64,000 nt of DNA, from contig CAWJCM010000011.1 in NCBI GenBank assembly GCA_963841405.1, positions 1 through 64,000 on the forward strand. Reading direction: 5' to 3'. The number at the start of each line of letters is the position of its first letter. The stretch's first letter is position 1. Made by a program: the position numbers and the translations under genes. Under the pieces are notes generated by a model. The model was not told the DNA's origin. It worked only from the letters and a program-made list of their open reading frames with translations, and ran no database searches. This DNA is from DATBLE01 sp963841405. Its GTDB lineage: Bacteria; Actinomycetota; Thermoleophilia; Gaiellales; Gaiellaceae. Below are positions 57,573-64,000 of the stretch, piece after piece.

Positions 57573-57922
57573 AACGTCAATCCTCCCTCGCGGGCGCCCT
57601 CTGCGAGCGCCTTCACGCGTCCGTGGTAGAGGTAGCCGCCGCGGTCGAAGACGCAGGTCTCCACGCCCGCCGTCTTCGCATTGGCGGCGAGCAACTTGCC
57701 GACCTCCTTTGCCTGGTCGGTCTTCGACCCCTTCGACCTGCTCAGGCCCTGCCAGCTCGCCGCGGCGAGCGTCCTGCCGGCCTGGTCGTCGATCAGCTGC
57801 GCGCTGATGCCGAGGTTCGAGCGGAACACGGCCAGGCGCGGACGATCGGCGGTGCCGGCGACCTTGCCGCGTACCCGGCGATGCCTCCGGTGGCGCAGCT
57901 CACGCGAGGTCAGTGCAGGCAC
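57569..57922 (-). CDS. rplR: 50S ribosomal protein L18
   Basis: The 117-residue L18 binds 5S rRNA with L5. Family segments RVRGKVAGTADRPRLAVFRS, then QLIDDQAGRTLAAAS and the C-terminal DRGGYLYHGRVKALAEGARE are present. The stop overlaps the rpsE start (four bases). An AT-cored hairpin lies in the 49-base gap that separates it from rplF upstream. Confidence 0.97.
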   Translation of the reverse strand: MPALTSRELRHRRHRRVRGKVAGTADRPRLAVFRSNLGISAQLIDDQAGRTLAAASWQGLSRSKGSKTDQAKEVGKLLAANAKTAGVETCVFDRGGYLYHGRVKALAEGAREGGLTF

Positions 57923-57939
57923 GAGCGGACCTCTCCTTC

Positions 57940-57968
57940 CCGCGGAAATTGCGGAGCGATTTTCGCGG
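57940..57968 (-). other. AT-cored intercistronic hairpin between rplF and rplR
   Basis: CCGCGGAAATTGC (57940-57952) pairs with GCGATTTTCGCGG (57956-57968) with only G-T wobbles, loop GGA. It fills the 49-base gap between rplF and rplR and resembles the hairpins at 58950, 58518 and 51731. Confidence 0.7.
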
Positions 57969-57971
57969 CTG

Positions 57972-58505
57972 TCATGCTCTCTTCCCGACCTTCCGGCGCA
58001 CGTACTCGCCCTGGTAGCGGATGCCCTTGCCCTTGTACGGCTCGGGTGGGCGGACTCTGCGGATCTCGGCGGCGATCTGGCCGACCTGTTGCTTGTCGAT
58101 GCCCTTCACCACGATCTCCGTCTGGGTCGGGACCTCGTAGATGATCCCGTCCGGCGCGTCCTTCACGACCGGGTGCGAGAACCCGACGTTGAGCTCGACC
58201 GCGGTGCCGCGCATCGAGGCGCGGTAACCGACGCCCTGGATCTCGAGCCGCTTCTCGAAACCCTTCGTCACGCCCTCGACCATGTTCGCAACGAGCGTCC
58301 GCGTCAGGCCGTGGAGCGCGCGGTCCTCGCCACGGTCGGTCGGCCGGGTAACGGTGATCGTGCTCTCCGACTGCTCGATCGTCATCCGCTGCGGGACCTC
58401 CTGCGCGAGCTCGCCGAGCGGGCCGTTGACCATCACGCGCCCAGGGCTGATCGAGACCGAGACTCCGGCCGGCAGCTCAATTGGCGATCTTCCGATTCGA
58501 CTCAT
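57972..58505 (-). CDS. rplF: 50S ribosomal protein L6
   Basis: The 177-residue L6 consists of two related domains; it starts SRIGRSPIELPAGVSVSI and has the C-terminal signature PEPYKGKGIRYQGEYVRRK. It binds 23S rRNA near the factor-binding site. Length is normal, without the tails seen on its neighbours. Hairpin-bearing gaps flank it on both sides (33 and 49 bases), in contrast to the overlaps elsewhere in the operon. Confidence 0.98.
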   Translation of the reverse strand: MSRIGRSPIELPAGVSVSISPGRVMVNGPLGELAQEVPQRMTIEQSESTITVTRPTDRGEDRALHGLTRTLVANMVEGVTKGFEKRLEIQGVGYRASMRGTAVELNVGFSHPVVKDAPDGIIYEVPTQTEIVVKGIDKQQVGQIAAEIRRVRPPEPYKGKGIRYQGEYVRRKVGKRA

Positions 58506-58517
58506 GGTTATCTCACT

Positions 58518-58543
58518 GGTGAAAAGTCGTGAGACTTTTCACC
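58518..58543 (-). other. AT-cored intercistronic hairpin between rpsH and rplF
   Basis: GGTGAAAAGTC (58518-58528) and GACTTTTCACC (58533-58543) form a perfect 11-bp stem with a four-base loop, spanning the rpsH stop codon. No U-run follows on the transcript. Confidence 0.75.
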
Positions 58544-58934
58544 ACACAAAGCAGATGACCTCGCCGCCGATGCCACGCTCCTGCGCGGTGCGGCTGGTCA
58601 TCACGCCACTGGAGGTCGACAGAATAGCCGTGCCCATGCCGCCCAGGACGCGCGGCATGCGGTCCTTGCGCGCGTAGATGCGCCGGCCCGGCTTCGAGAT
58701 CCGCTTCAGATTGGTGATCACACGCTCGCGGCTTCGGCCGTACTTCAGCTCGACGACGAGCGTGTCGAAGGCCTCGCCGTGCTCGACACGGAAGCCGCGG
58801 ATGTAGCCCTCCTGCTCGAGCAGGCGCGCGATGTCCTCCTTCATCCGCGAGGTGGGCATCGAGGCGGTCTCCTGGAGCGCCTTGTTGGCGTTCCGGATGC
58901 GGGTGAGCATGTCTGCGATCGGATCGGTCAACAT
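58539..58934 (-). CDS. rpsH: 30S ribosomal protein S8
   Basis: The 131-residue S8 binds the central domain of 16S rRNA and in E. coli represses the spc operon at rplE. It starts LTDPIADMLTRIRNANKALQ and has the C-terminal GVMTSRTAQERGIGGEVIC. Both signatures are intact. Its stop codon is within the hairpin at 58518-58543, and another hairpin precedes its start. Confidence 0.98.
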   Translation of the reverse strand: MLTDPIADMLTRIRNANKALQETASMPTSRMKEDIARLLEQEGYIRGFRVEHGEAFDTLVVELKYGRSRERVITNLKRISKPGRRIYARKDRMPRVLGGMGTAILSTSSGVMTSRTAQERGIGGEVICFVW

Positions 58935-58949
58935 TTTCTAGCCCTCCAC

Positions 58950-58978
58950 CCGTGGAAAATGCGCAGCATTCTTCACGG
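58950..58978 (-). other. AT-cored intercistronic hairpin between rpsZ and rpsH
   Basis: CCGTGGAAAATGC (58950-58962) pairs with GCATTCTTCACGG (58966-58978), with one wobble and one mismatch, loop GCA. It occupies most of the 46-base gap ahead of rpsH. Confidence 0.65.
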
Positions 58979-58980
58979 CT

Positions 58981-59166
58981 TTACCAGGAGCTCTTGGTCA
59001 TGCCCGGGATCACGCCCGCGTGGGCGAGGTCGCGCAGGCAGATGCGGCAGAGCCCGAACTTCTTGAAAACTGCGCGCGGCCGTCCACAACGGTTGCAGCG
59101 CGTGTACGCGCGCACCTTGTAGCGCTGTGGGCGGGCGGCCTTGGCGATCATCGACTTCTTGGCCAT
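58981..59166 (-). CDS. rpsZ: 30S ribosomal protein S14, zinc type
   Basis: A 61-residue short S14 with the four zinc cysteines in CNRCGRP and CRICLRD. It starts AKKSMIAKAARPQRYKVRAY and ends GMTKSSW, exactly the family ends. The zinc form is usual in the spc operon of Actinobacteria. Its start shares one base with the rplE stop region (59166). Confidence 0.98.
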   Translation of the reverse strand: MAKKSMIAKAARPQRYKVRAYTRCNRCGRPRAVFKKFGLCRICLRDLAHAGVIPGMTKSSW

Positions 59167-59756
59167 TACTCCTGTTCCCTCCTGTCGTCGGCGAACGGCA
59201 GGCCCAGGCCGCGGAGCAAGACCCGCGCGCCCTCGTCGTCCTTCGCGGACGTCGTGATGGCGATGTCCAGGCCGCGCACGGCGGCAACGTCGTCGTAGTT
59301 GATCTCGGGAAAGATGATCTGCTCGCGGATGCCCAGGGAGTAGTTGCCGCGCCCGTCGAACGAGCCCGGGTCGAGCCCGCGGAAGTCGCGGATCCTGGGC
59401 AGCGCGATCGAGACGAGCCGGTCGAGGAACTCGTACATCCGGGCGCCGCGCAGCGTAATCCGTGCGCCGATCGGCATGCCTTCGCGGAGCTTGAACGCGG
59501 CGATCGACTTCCGGGCTCGGCGCATCTGGGCCCTCTGGCCGGCGATCGTCGAGAGCTCGTCCATGGCGGCGTCGAGCGCCTTCGCCTCGGTCTTGGCCTC
59601 GCCCACGCCCATGTTCAGCGTGATCTTGGTCACGCGCGGTACCTGCATCATCGAGGCGAGCCCGAGCTCGTCCTTGAGGCGCGTCCGGAGCTCCTGCTCG
59701 TAGAGCTCCTTCAGCCTCGGCGCGTACGTCTCGGTCTCGGTCGCGGTCGCGCTCAC
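59166..59756 (-). CDS. rplE: 50S ribosomal protein L5
   Basis: The 196-residue L5 binds 5S rRNA and contacts P-site tRNA. YAPRLKELYEQELRTRLKDE, then VPRVTKITLNMGVGEA and GNYSLGIREQIIFPEI are canonical. The GTG at 59756 is preferred; upstream frame codons reach into the inserted repeat with no similarity. The usual tight junction with rplX is replaced here by a 175-base gap. Confidence 0.97.
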   Translation of the reverse strand: MSATATETETYAPRLKELYEQELRTRLKDELGLASMMQVPRVTKITLNMGVGEAKTEAKALDAAMDELSTIAGQRAQMRRARKSIAAFKLREGMPIGARITLRGARMYEFLDRLVSIALPRIRDFRGLDPGSFDGRGNYSLGIREQIIFPEINYDDVAAVRGLDIAITTSAKDDEGARVLLRGLGLPFADDRREQE

Positions 59757-59931
59757 CGGCCGACCTCCGGCCGTTGAGCGGGTGAGGGGTCCGAGGGGAA
59801 CCGGGAGGTTCCCCTGACCAGCATCGGCCTCTGGAAGTAGGGCGTCCCCCCGGGGAAACACGGTTTCCGCGGTCGTGTCAGCCCGGGAAACATGGTTTCC
59901 CGGGTGGGAGCGAGCCGAAGGCGAGCGACGC
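59757..59931. repeat. hairpin-rich insertion between rplX and rplE
   Basis: Contains AGGGGAACC/GGTTCCCCT (59794-59815), a GGGGAAAC-type imperfect hairpin (about 59848-59871) and the perfect CCCGGGAAAC/GTTTCCCGGG (59882-59904), then GGGAGCGAGCCGAAGGCGAGCG. The GGAAACxxGGTTTCC cores resemble type B elements, but the full type A/B order is absent. There is no coding content. Confidence 0.75.
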
Positions 59932-60300
59932 TCATTTGTCCAGCTCCCCTCCGCAGCCCTCGCGGCGGCAGACGCGGATCTTGACGCTCTTGCCCTTGCC
60001 CTCTCGGAAAACGTGGCCGACGCGCGTCGGCAGGTTGCACGACGGGCAGACGACCATCACCTTCGACACCGCGAGCGGCGCGGGCATGTCGATCACGCCG
60101 CCGGGCATCATCGTCGTGCCGCCCATGCGGTTGGCGTCGCGCATCGGGCGCGGCTTGGTGTGCCGCTTGACGACGTTCAGGTTCTCGACGATCACGCGAC
60201 GCTCGGCGGGGCGAGCGTCGATGACGCGGCCCTGCTTGCCGCGGTCCTTGCCCGACAGAATCTGAACGAGATCTCCTTTTCTGACTTTCATGGTGTTCAT
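59932..60300 (-). CDS. rplX: 50S ribosomal protein L24
   Basis: The 122-residue L24 is an assembly initiator of the 50S subunit. KGDLVQILSGKDRGKQGRVI is the KOW motif near residues 9-28. The C-terminal part has four cysteines (VCPSCN and VCRREGCGG), a zinc-finger-like pair often seen in L24. A second ATG three codons in (60291) is also possible. The gap to rplN (35 bases) holds a GC hairpin. Confidence 0.96.
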   Translation of the reverse strand: MNTMKVRKGDLVQILSGKDRGKQGRVIDARPAERRVIVENLNVVKRHTKPRPMRDANRMGGTTMMPGGVIDMPAPLAVSKVMVVCPSCNLPTRVGHVFREGKGKSVKIRVCRREGCGGELDK

Positions 60301-60335
60301 GCCTTTCTCCTAGCCGGTCGGCGTCAGCCGGCCGG

Positions 60336-60704
60336 CTACAGAACCTCCGGTGCGAGGCTGACGATCTTCATGAAGTTCTTCTCCCTGAGCTCGCGGGCGA
60401 CAGGCCCGAAGATGCGCGTGCCCCGGGGGTTGCGCTGCGCATCGATGATCACGGCGGCGTTCTCGTCGAATGCGATCTGCGTGCCGTCGTTACGGCCGAA
60501 CGGCTTCTTCGTGCGGACGACGACCGCCTGCACGACCTCGCCCTTCTTGATCGCGCCCTGGGGGGTCGCGGTCTTGACCGTGCCGACGATGATGTCGCCG
60601 ACCCGCGCGTAGCGGCGGTGAGACCCGCCCTTGACGCGGATGCAGAGCAGCTCGCGGGCGCCGGTGTTGTCGGCCACGCGGACTCGTGTCTCCTGCTGGA
60701 TCAC
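60336..60704 (-). CDS. rplN: 50S ribosomal protein L14
   Basis: The GTG at 60704 gives exactly the family length of 122 residues and overlaps the rpsQ stop (GTGA). It begins IQQETRVRVADNTGARELLC and has GGSHRRYARVGDIIVGTVK. L14 forms an intersubunit bridge and is the target of RsfS silencing factor. The longer open frame upstream lies within rpsQ. Confidence 0.98.
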   Translation of the reverse strand: MIQQETRVRVADNTGARELLCIRVKGGSHRRYARVGDIIVGTVKTATPQGAIKKGEVVQAVVVRTKKPFGRNDGTQIAFDENAAVIIDAQRNPRGTRIFGPVARELREKNFMKIVSLAPEVL

Positions 60705-61588
60705 TTCGCGGCCTCGAGGATCTCGGCGAGCCGCCACCGCTTCGTCTTCGACTGCGGACGGGTCTCGACGATGCGCACGACGTCGCCGGCCTTCGCCTGG
60801 TTCTGCTCGTCGTGGGCATGGAACTTCTTCGAGCGCCGGATCACCTTCTTGTACTTCGGGTGCGCCTTGATCGAGTCGACGCGGACGACGATCGTCTTGT
60901 CCATCGCCGCCGAGACGACGACGCCGCGACGCTGCTGGTCGCGCCCGCGCTCCGAGTCGGGCTTCGGGAGGCGCGTGATCGGCTTGCGCTCGCGCTCGGC
61001 CGACAACTCCCGCTTGGGCCGGGGGTGCTGATGCCGCTGAGCTCGAGGCAGCCGCTTCTTCTTCGGCTTCGGTCCGCGGATCGACTGGCTGGGGCCCTGC
61101 GCTGCAATTCCCTCTGGACTCGGCTGCTCAGTCGCAGCCTCGTCTGTTGCCGGTTCCGCGCCAGGCGTTTCCTCTGCGACAGGCTCCTCTGACACGGGTT
61201 CGGCGGCGACGGGTGCTCCGGCTGCAGCGGCCTCCGCCTCGACGTCGGGCTTGGGCTCGGCTTCAGCGACCGTCTCCTCGACAGCGGGCTCCTCGGGCAT
61301 CGGCTCGGGTTCCTCGGCGGGCGCCTCCTCGGCGACGGGCTCGGGAACGGGCTCGGCCTCGACCTGCTCGGCCTCCACCTCGACCTCTTCCGCGACGGCC
61401 GGCGCCTCGGCCGGTTCGGCCGCAGTCTCCTCGGCCTTCTTGCGCGAGCGCTTCGGCTTCTCGTCAGTCTCGGGCGCAGCCGCCTCCGGCTCCGCCTTCT
61501 TGGCGCGGGTGCGCTTCGGCTTCTCCTCTGCCGCCGGTGTCTCTTCCGTGGTCTCGTCGGTCTTCTTCGTCTTCTTCTCGTCAGCCAT
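60701..61588 (-). CDS. rpsQ: 30S ribosomal protein S17 with a large N-terminal extension
   Basis: The C-terminal ~77 residues (219-295) are a normal S17: QRRGVVVSAAMDKTIVVRV, then YKKVIRRSKKFHAHDE and KTKRWRLAEIL. Ahead of it lie about 218 extra residues: a Lys/Glu start, an Ala/Glu/Pro/Val-rich acidic stretch (about 50-165) and a basic Arg/Lys/Pro hinge (170-215). The ATG at 61588 is two bases from the rpmC stop and no better start lies near the core, so the extension is probably translated. AEPATDEAATEQPS at 144-157 matches the S5 tail. S17 helps 16S 5'-domain assembly; the role of the extension is unknown. Confidence 0.93.
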   Translation of the reverse strand: MADEKKTKKTDETTEETPAAEEKPKRTRAKKAEPEAAAPETDEKPKRSRKKAEETAAEPAEAPAVAEEVEVEAEQVEAEPVPEPVAEEAPAEEPEPMPEEPAVEETVAEAEPKPDVEAEAAAAGAPVAAEPVSEEPVAEETPGAEPATDEAATEQPSPEGIAAQGPSQSIRGPKPKKKRLPRAQRHQHPRPKRELSAERERKPITRLPKPDSERGRDQQRRGVVVSAAMDKTIVVRVDSIKAHPKYKKVIRRSKKFHAHDEQNQAKAGDVVRIVETRPQSKTKRWRLAEILEAAK

Positions 61589-61590
61589 TC

Positions 61591-61797
61591 CTAGGTGGTC
61601 CTCTCCAGATCTGCCTCACGCTCGTTGCGAATGGTCAGGATGCGGGCGATCTCGCGCTTCGCCAGCCGGAGGCGCGCAGAGTTCTCCAGCGCGCCGGTCG
61701 CCGACTGGAAGCGGAGGTTGAACAGCTCCTGCCGGGTCTCCTCCAGGTGCCGGGTCAGCTCGGCATCGGTCAGGTCGCGCAGCTGCCGCGCTCTCAC
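61591..61797 (-). CDS. rpmC: 50S ribosomal protein L29
   Basis: The 68-residue two-helix L29 lies at the tunnel exit near L23. RQLRDLTDAELTRHLEETRQ and the LFNLRFQSATGALENSARLR segment are typical. It lies between rplP (15-base gap) and rpsQ (two-base gap), the standard order. Confidence 0.97.
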   Translation of the reverse strand: MRARQLRDLTDAELTRHLEETRQELFNLRFQSATGALENSARLRLAKREIARILTIRNEREADLERTT

Positions 61798-61812
61798 GGG
61801 GTCACCTCCGGA

Positions 61813-62235
61813 TCAGCCAAAGAGACTCCCCTCCCGCTTGACCACCTTTGTCCGTACGGACAGTTTCGTGCCGGCGAGGCGCAGCGCCTCGCGGGCGAGC
61901 GGCTCCGGGACGCCGGCCAGCTCGAACATCACGCGGCCCGGCTTGACGACCGCCACCCAGTGCTCGGGCGAGCCCTTGCCGGACCCCATCCGGGTCTCGG
62001 CCGGCTTCTGGGTCACCGGCTTGTCCGGGAAGATGTTGATCCAGACCTTGCCACCGCGCTTGATCTTGCGCGTCATCGCGATCCGGGCCGCCTCGATCTG
62101 GCGGTTCGTCAGCCAGCCGGCGTCGAGCGACTTGAGCCCGTAGTCGCCGAAGGCGACCTGGGTCTGCCCCTTCGAGGTGCCCGCTCGGCGGCCGCGCTGC
62201 TGCTTGCGGTACTTGGTCTTCTTGGGGAGCAGCAT
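61813..62235 (-). CDS. rplP: 50S ribosomal protein L16
   Basis: The 140-residue L16 contacts A-site tRNA. It starts LLPKKTKYRKQQRGRRAGTS and has FGDYGLKSLDAGWLTNRQIE and the KRGGKVWINIFPDKPVT segment, all canonical. The ATG at 62235 shares one base with the rpsC stop (TGATG). A much longer open frame upstream overlaps rpsC and is not coding. Confidence 0.98.
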   Translation of the reverse strand: MLLPKKTKYRKQQRGRRAGTSKGQTQVAFGDYGLKSLDAGWLTNRQIEAARIAMTRKIKRGGKVWINIFPDKPVTQKPAETRMGSGKGSPEHWVAVVKPGRVMFELAGVPEPLAREALRLAGTKLSVRTKVVKREGSLFG

Positions 62236-63233
62236 CAGTCGGTTGTTTCCTCCGTCGGCGTGCTCGGCGTCTCGGGCGCCTCCGCCACCGGCGTGTCGGT
62301 CGTCTCCGTCGGCGGCTCCGTCACCTGCGGCTCGGCGGACGTCGGCGTCTCGTCGGCGCGAGGCGGCGCCGCCTCGCGTGGAGCTCCGCCGCCGCCCCTC
62401 CGGCCGCGGCCGCCGCGTGCGCCGCCCGGGCCACCGGCTCCGCCGCTCCGGCGTCTCCGCACGGGCCCGAGGCCCTCGCGGTCGGCCTGGCGTCCGCGGC
62501 CGCTCTCGCGCGAGGCCGACAGGCCCTCCGAGGCGCCGCCCCGCCGCCGGGCCTGGTCCTGGTCGCCCAGCCGTGAGTCGCGCTGGGTGAAGCCTTCGTA
62601 GCCCTCGGGCATGATCTCGCCCTTGTTGATCCAGACCTTCACGCCGATCCGGCCGTACGTCGTCTTCGCCTCGCACGCGCCGTAGTCGATGTCCGCGCGA
62701 ATCGTGTGCAGCGGGACCCGGCCCTCCGAGTAGCTCTCGACGCGGCTCATCTCGCCGCCGCCGAGTCGGCCCCCGCACTTGATCTTCACGCCGTGCGCGC
62801 CCGAGCGCATCGCCGAGGCGAGCGAGCGCTTCATGGCGCGCCGGAAGCTGACGCGGTTCTGGAGCTGCTCGGCGATCGACTGGGCGACGAGCTTCGCGTC
62901 CAGCTCGGGCCGCTTGATCTCGTTGATGTTGATGTGCACGTTCTTGTGCGTCATCGCGTGCACGTCGCGGCGCAGCGCGTCGACCTCGACCCCCGACTTG
63001 CCGATCACGATCCCCGGGCGGGCCGTGTAGATGTCGATCGTGATCCGCTGCTTGTCCTTGCGGATCAGGATGTCGGACAGCCCCGCATGGCCGAGCTTGC
63101 GGTTGATGTGCTCGCGGATCTTGATGTCCTCGAGCAGCGCGCCCTTGAACTCCTTCGCCGACGTGTACCAGTTCGACTTCCAGTCGTGAATGACACCGAC
63201 CCGCAAGCCGCCGGGATGAATCTTCTGGCCCAT
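62235..63233 (-). CDS. rpsC: 30S ribosomal protein S3 with long C-terminal extension
   Basis: The 332-residue S3 has the KH domain with VIGKSGVEVDALRRD and the C-terminal core through GVKVWINKGEIMPEGYEG. It is followed by about 110 extra residues: an Arg/Gly-rich stretch (GARGGRGRRGGGGAPREAA-like) and an acidic Thr/Pro/Glu end. S3 shapes the mRNA entry channel and has helicase activity. Arg/Gly tails of this kind could bind RNA. The stop and start overlap rplP and rplV by single bases. Confidence 0.96.
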   Translation of the reverse strand: MGQKIHPGGLRVGVIHDWKSNWYTSAKEFKGALLEDIKIREHINRKLGHAGLSDILIRKDKQRITIDIYTARPGIVIGKSGVEVDALRRDVHAMTHKNVHININEIKRPELDAKLVAQSIAEQLQNRVSFRRAMKRSLASAMRSGAHGVKIKCGGRLGGGEMSRVESYSEGRVPLHTIRADIDYGACEAKTTYGRIGVKVWINKGEIMPEGYEGFTQRDSRLGDQDQARRRGGASEGLSASRESGRGRQADREGLGPVRRRRSGGAGGPGGARGGRGRRGGGGAPREAAPPRADETPTSAEPQVTEPPTETTDTPVAEAPETPSTPTEETTD

Positions 63234-63781
63234 TAGTCCTCCGTCTTCTTCCTCCGCGGCGTGCGCGGCTTCTTCGGCTTCGACTCGGCCGTCTTTTCGG
63301 TCGTCTCGGCTTTCGGCTTCGCCGCGTCGGCCTCGGGCGGTGCCTCCGGCTCGGTGGCTTCGGGCGCTTCGGCCGGCTTGGGCTCGCCGCGCTTCGGCGC
63401 TCCGGCGACAGCTGGCGCTTCTCGAGCCATCGGCGCAAGCAGCACGGTGACGTGGCAGGTCTTCTTCTGGATCCGCGCCACCCTCCCGCGGGCACGAGCA
63501 CGCCAGCGCTTCAGCGTCGGCCCCTCGTCGACGACCGCCGTGTGGACGATCAGCTCGTCACCGACGAGCCCGTGGTTCGCCTCGGCGTTCGCGACCGCGG
63601 AGGCGAGAACCTTCTCGATCTCGCGCGCAGCCGCGCGCGACGTGAAGGCGAGCACGGCGCGGGCCTCGGGCACGCTGCGGCCACGGATGTGTTCCGCGAC
63701 CACGCGCCCCTTCCGCGCTGACATCCGCACCCACTTCGCCTGGGCGCGCACGGTCTGTGTCTCGGTCGGCGTCGAAGCCAC
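63233..63781 (-). CDS. rplV: 50S ribosomal protein L22 with Ala/Pro/Lys tail
   Basis: The 182-residue L22 has the core (about 1-118; AKWVRMSARKGRVVAEHIRG and VDEGPTLKRWRARARGRVAR) with the tunnel loop. A 60-residue extension rich in Pro, Glu, Ala and Lys follows, ending PKKPRTPRRKKTED. L22 lines the exit tunnel, where macrolide resistance changes occur. Its TAA overlaps the rpsC start (TAATG). Confidence 0.96.
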   Translation of the reverse strand: MASTPTETQTVRAQAKWVRMSARKGRVVAEHIRGRSVPEARAVLAFTSRAAAREIEKVLASAVANAEANHGLVGDELIVHTAVVDEGPTLKRWRARARGRVARIQKKTCHVTVLLAPMAREAPAVAGAPKRGEPKPAEAPEATEPEAPPEADAAKPKAETTEKTAESKPKKPRTPRRKKTED

Positions 63782-63784
63782 CCG

Positions 63785-64000
63785 CTAGCCCCGCTTCACC
63801 TGCGTCTGCCGGTCACCGGCGTGCCCGCGGAACATCCGCGTCGGCGCAAACTCGCCGAGCTTGTGGCCGACCATCTGCTCGGACACGAACACGGGCACGT
63901 GCTTGCGGCCGTCGTGGACGGCGATCGTGTGGCCGACCATCTCGGGAAAGATCGTCGAGGTGCGCGACCAGGTGCGGACCATGCGCTTGCTGCCCGACGT
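63785..64000 (-). CDS. rpsS: 30S ribosomal protein S19 (5' end outside the window)
   Basis: The last 71 residues are visible: the frame is open to base 64000 and reads SKRMVRTWSRTSTIFPEMVG, then HTIAVHDGRKHVPVFVSEQM and KLGEFAPTRMFRGHAGD, the canonical S19 C-terminal half. About 20 N-terminal residues are missing. S19 contacts S13 in the 30S head. An internal ATG at 63982 is not the true start. It shows the S10 operon continues beyond the window (rplB side). Confidence 0.96.
   Translation of the reverse strand, partial: TSGSKRMVRTWSRTSTIFPEMVGHTIAVHDGRKHVPVFVSEQMVGHKLGEFAPTRMFRGHAGDRQTQVKRG

Noticed and set aside
61813..63501. A 562-codon open frame across rpsC and rplP
   Set aside because: Only the last 140 codons match L16; the rest is an out-of-frame reading of rpsC and rplV produced by high GC.

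Overview
The window is a GC-rich bacterial chromosome segment with very tight gene packing. Many genes are linked by 4-base ATGA/GTGA overlaps, and GTG starts are common. The S10-spc-alpha ribosomal block with Cys4 S4 and zinc-type S14, a solo Ku protein, an F420-type PPOX enzyme, a DUF2469-like protein, RipA-like NlpC/P60 and VanW wall proteins, and several acyl-CoA dehydrogenases all point to Actinomycetota. The best guess, which is inference, is an uncultured Thermoleophilia (Gaiellales/Solirubrobacterales-like) lineage. No prophage, insertion sequence, CRISPR array or rRNA was seen. One tRNA (Pro, anticodon CGG) is present.

Layout. 0-14 kb is mostly housekeeping: folate (folK, folB, folP), CoA (coaX), ftsH, hpt, tilS, purine nucleoside phosphorylase, a lipid kinase, an L,D-transpeptidase and a sirtuin. 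14.5-21 kb holds a thioesterase with two operator-like dyads, a VanW protein, and a fatty-acyl/CoA catabolic group (enoyl-CoA hydratase, two acyl-CoA dehydrogenases, an SDR). 21-28 kb holds a permease, an MprF-like membrane enzyme, three paralogous esterases and a third acyl-CoA dehydrogenase. 28-32 kb is a TetR-MFS-triple-cupin operon, divergent from a CaiB-family CoA transferase. 33-35 kb is repeat-rich and carries tRNA-Pro, a nif3-like gene, a probable small RNA with its own promoter and terminator, a decayed fourth cupin, and ku. 35.7-49.5 kb mixes a long-chain acyl-CoA ligase, cell-wall enzymes, a response regulator, ligA, truA, a lipoprotein cyclophilin, an antiporter, an ArsR/SRPBCC pair and clpP, followed by a broken AAA/LuxR-type regulator gene. 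50.2-64 kb is the ribosomal block, read on the minus strand from rpsS (cut by the window edge) to rplQ.

The most interesting system is a probable regulon. The same 19-base site, with a palindromic core, sits in the tetR/CoA-transferase divergent promoter and directly on the promoter of the distant acyl-CoA dehydrogenase-SDR-acyl-CoA dehydrogenase-hydratase group. That links the TetR, an MFS transporter, three cupins, a CoA transferase and beta-oxidation-type enzymes into one candidate pathway for import and CoA-dependent breakdown of an unknown compound.

The ribosomal block is also unusual. S17 carries a roughly 218-residue N-terminal extension. S3, L22, L15, S5 and L17 have low-complexity tails. 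adk is frameshifted in this sequence and infA is absent from its usual slot. Four AT-cored hairpins punctuate short intercistronic gaps, and dispersed palindromic elements have inserted between secY and adk and between rplX and rplE. Related elements recur across the window, including a 228-bp tandem duplication at the 3' end of the acyl-CoA ligase gene.
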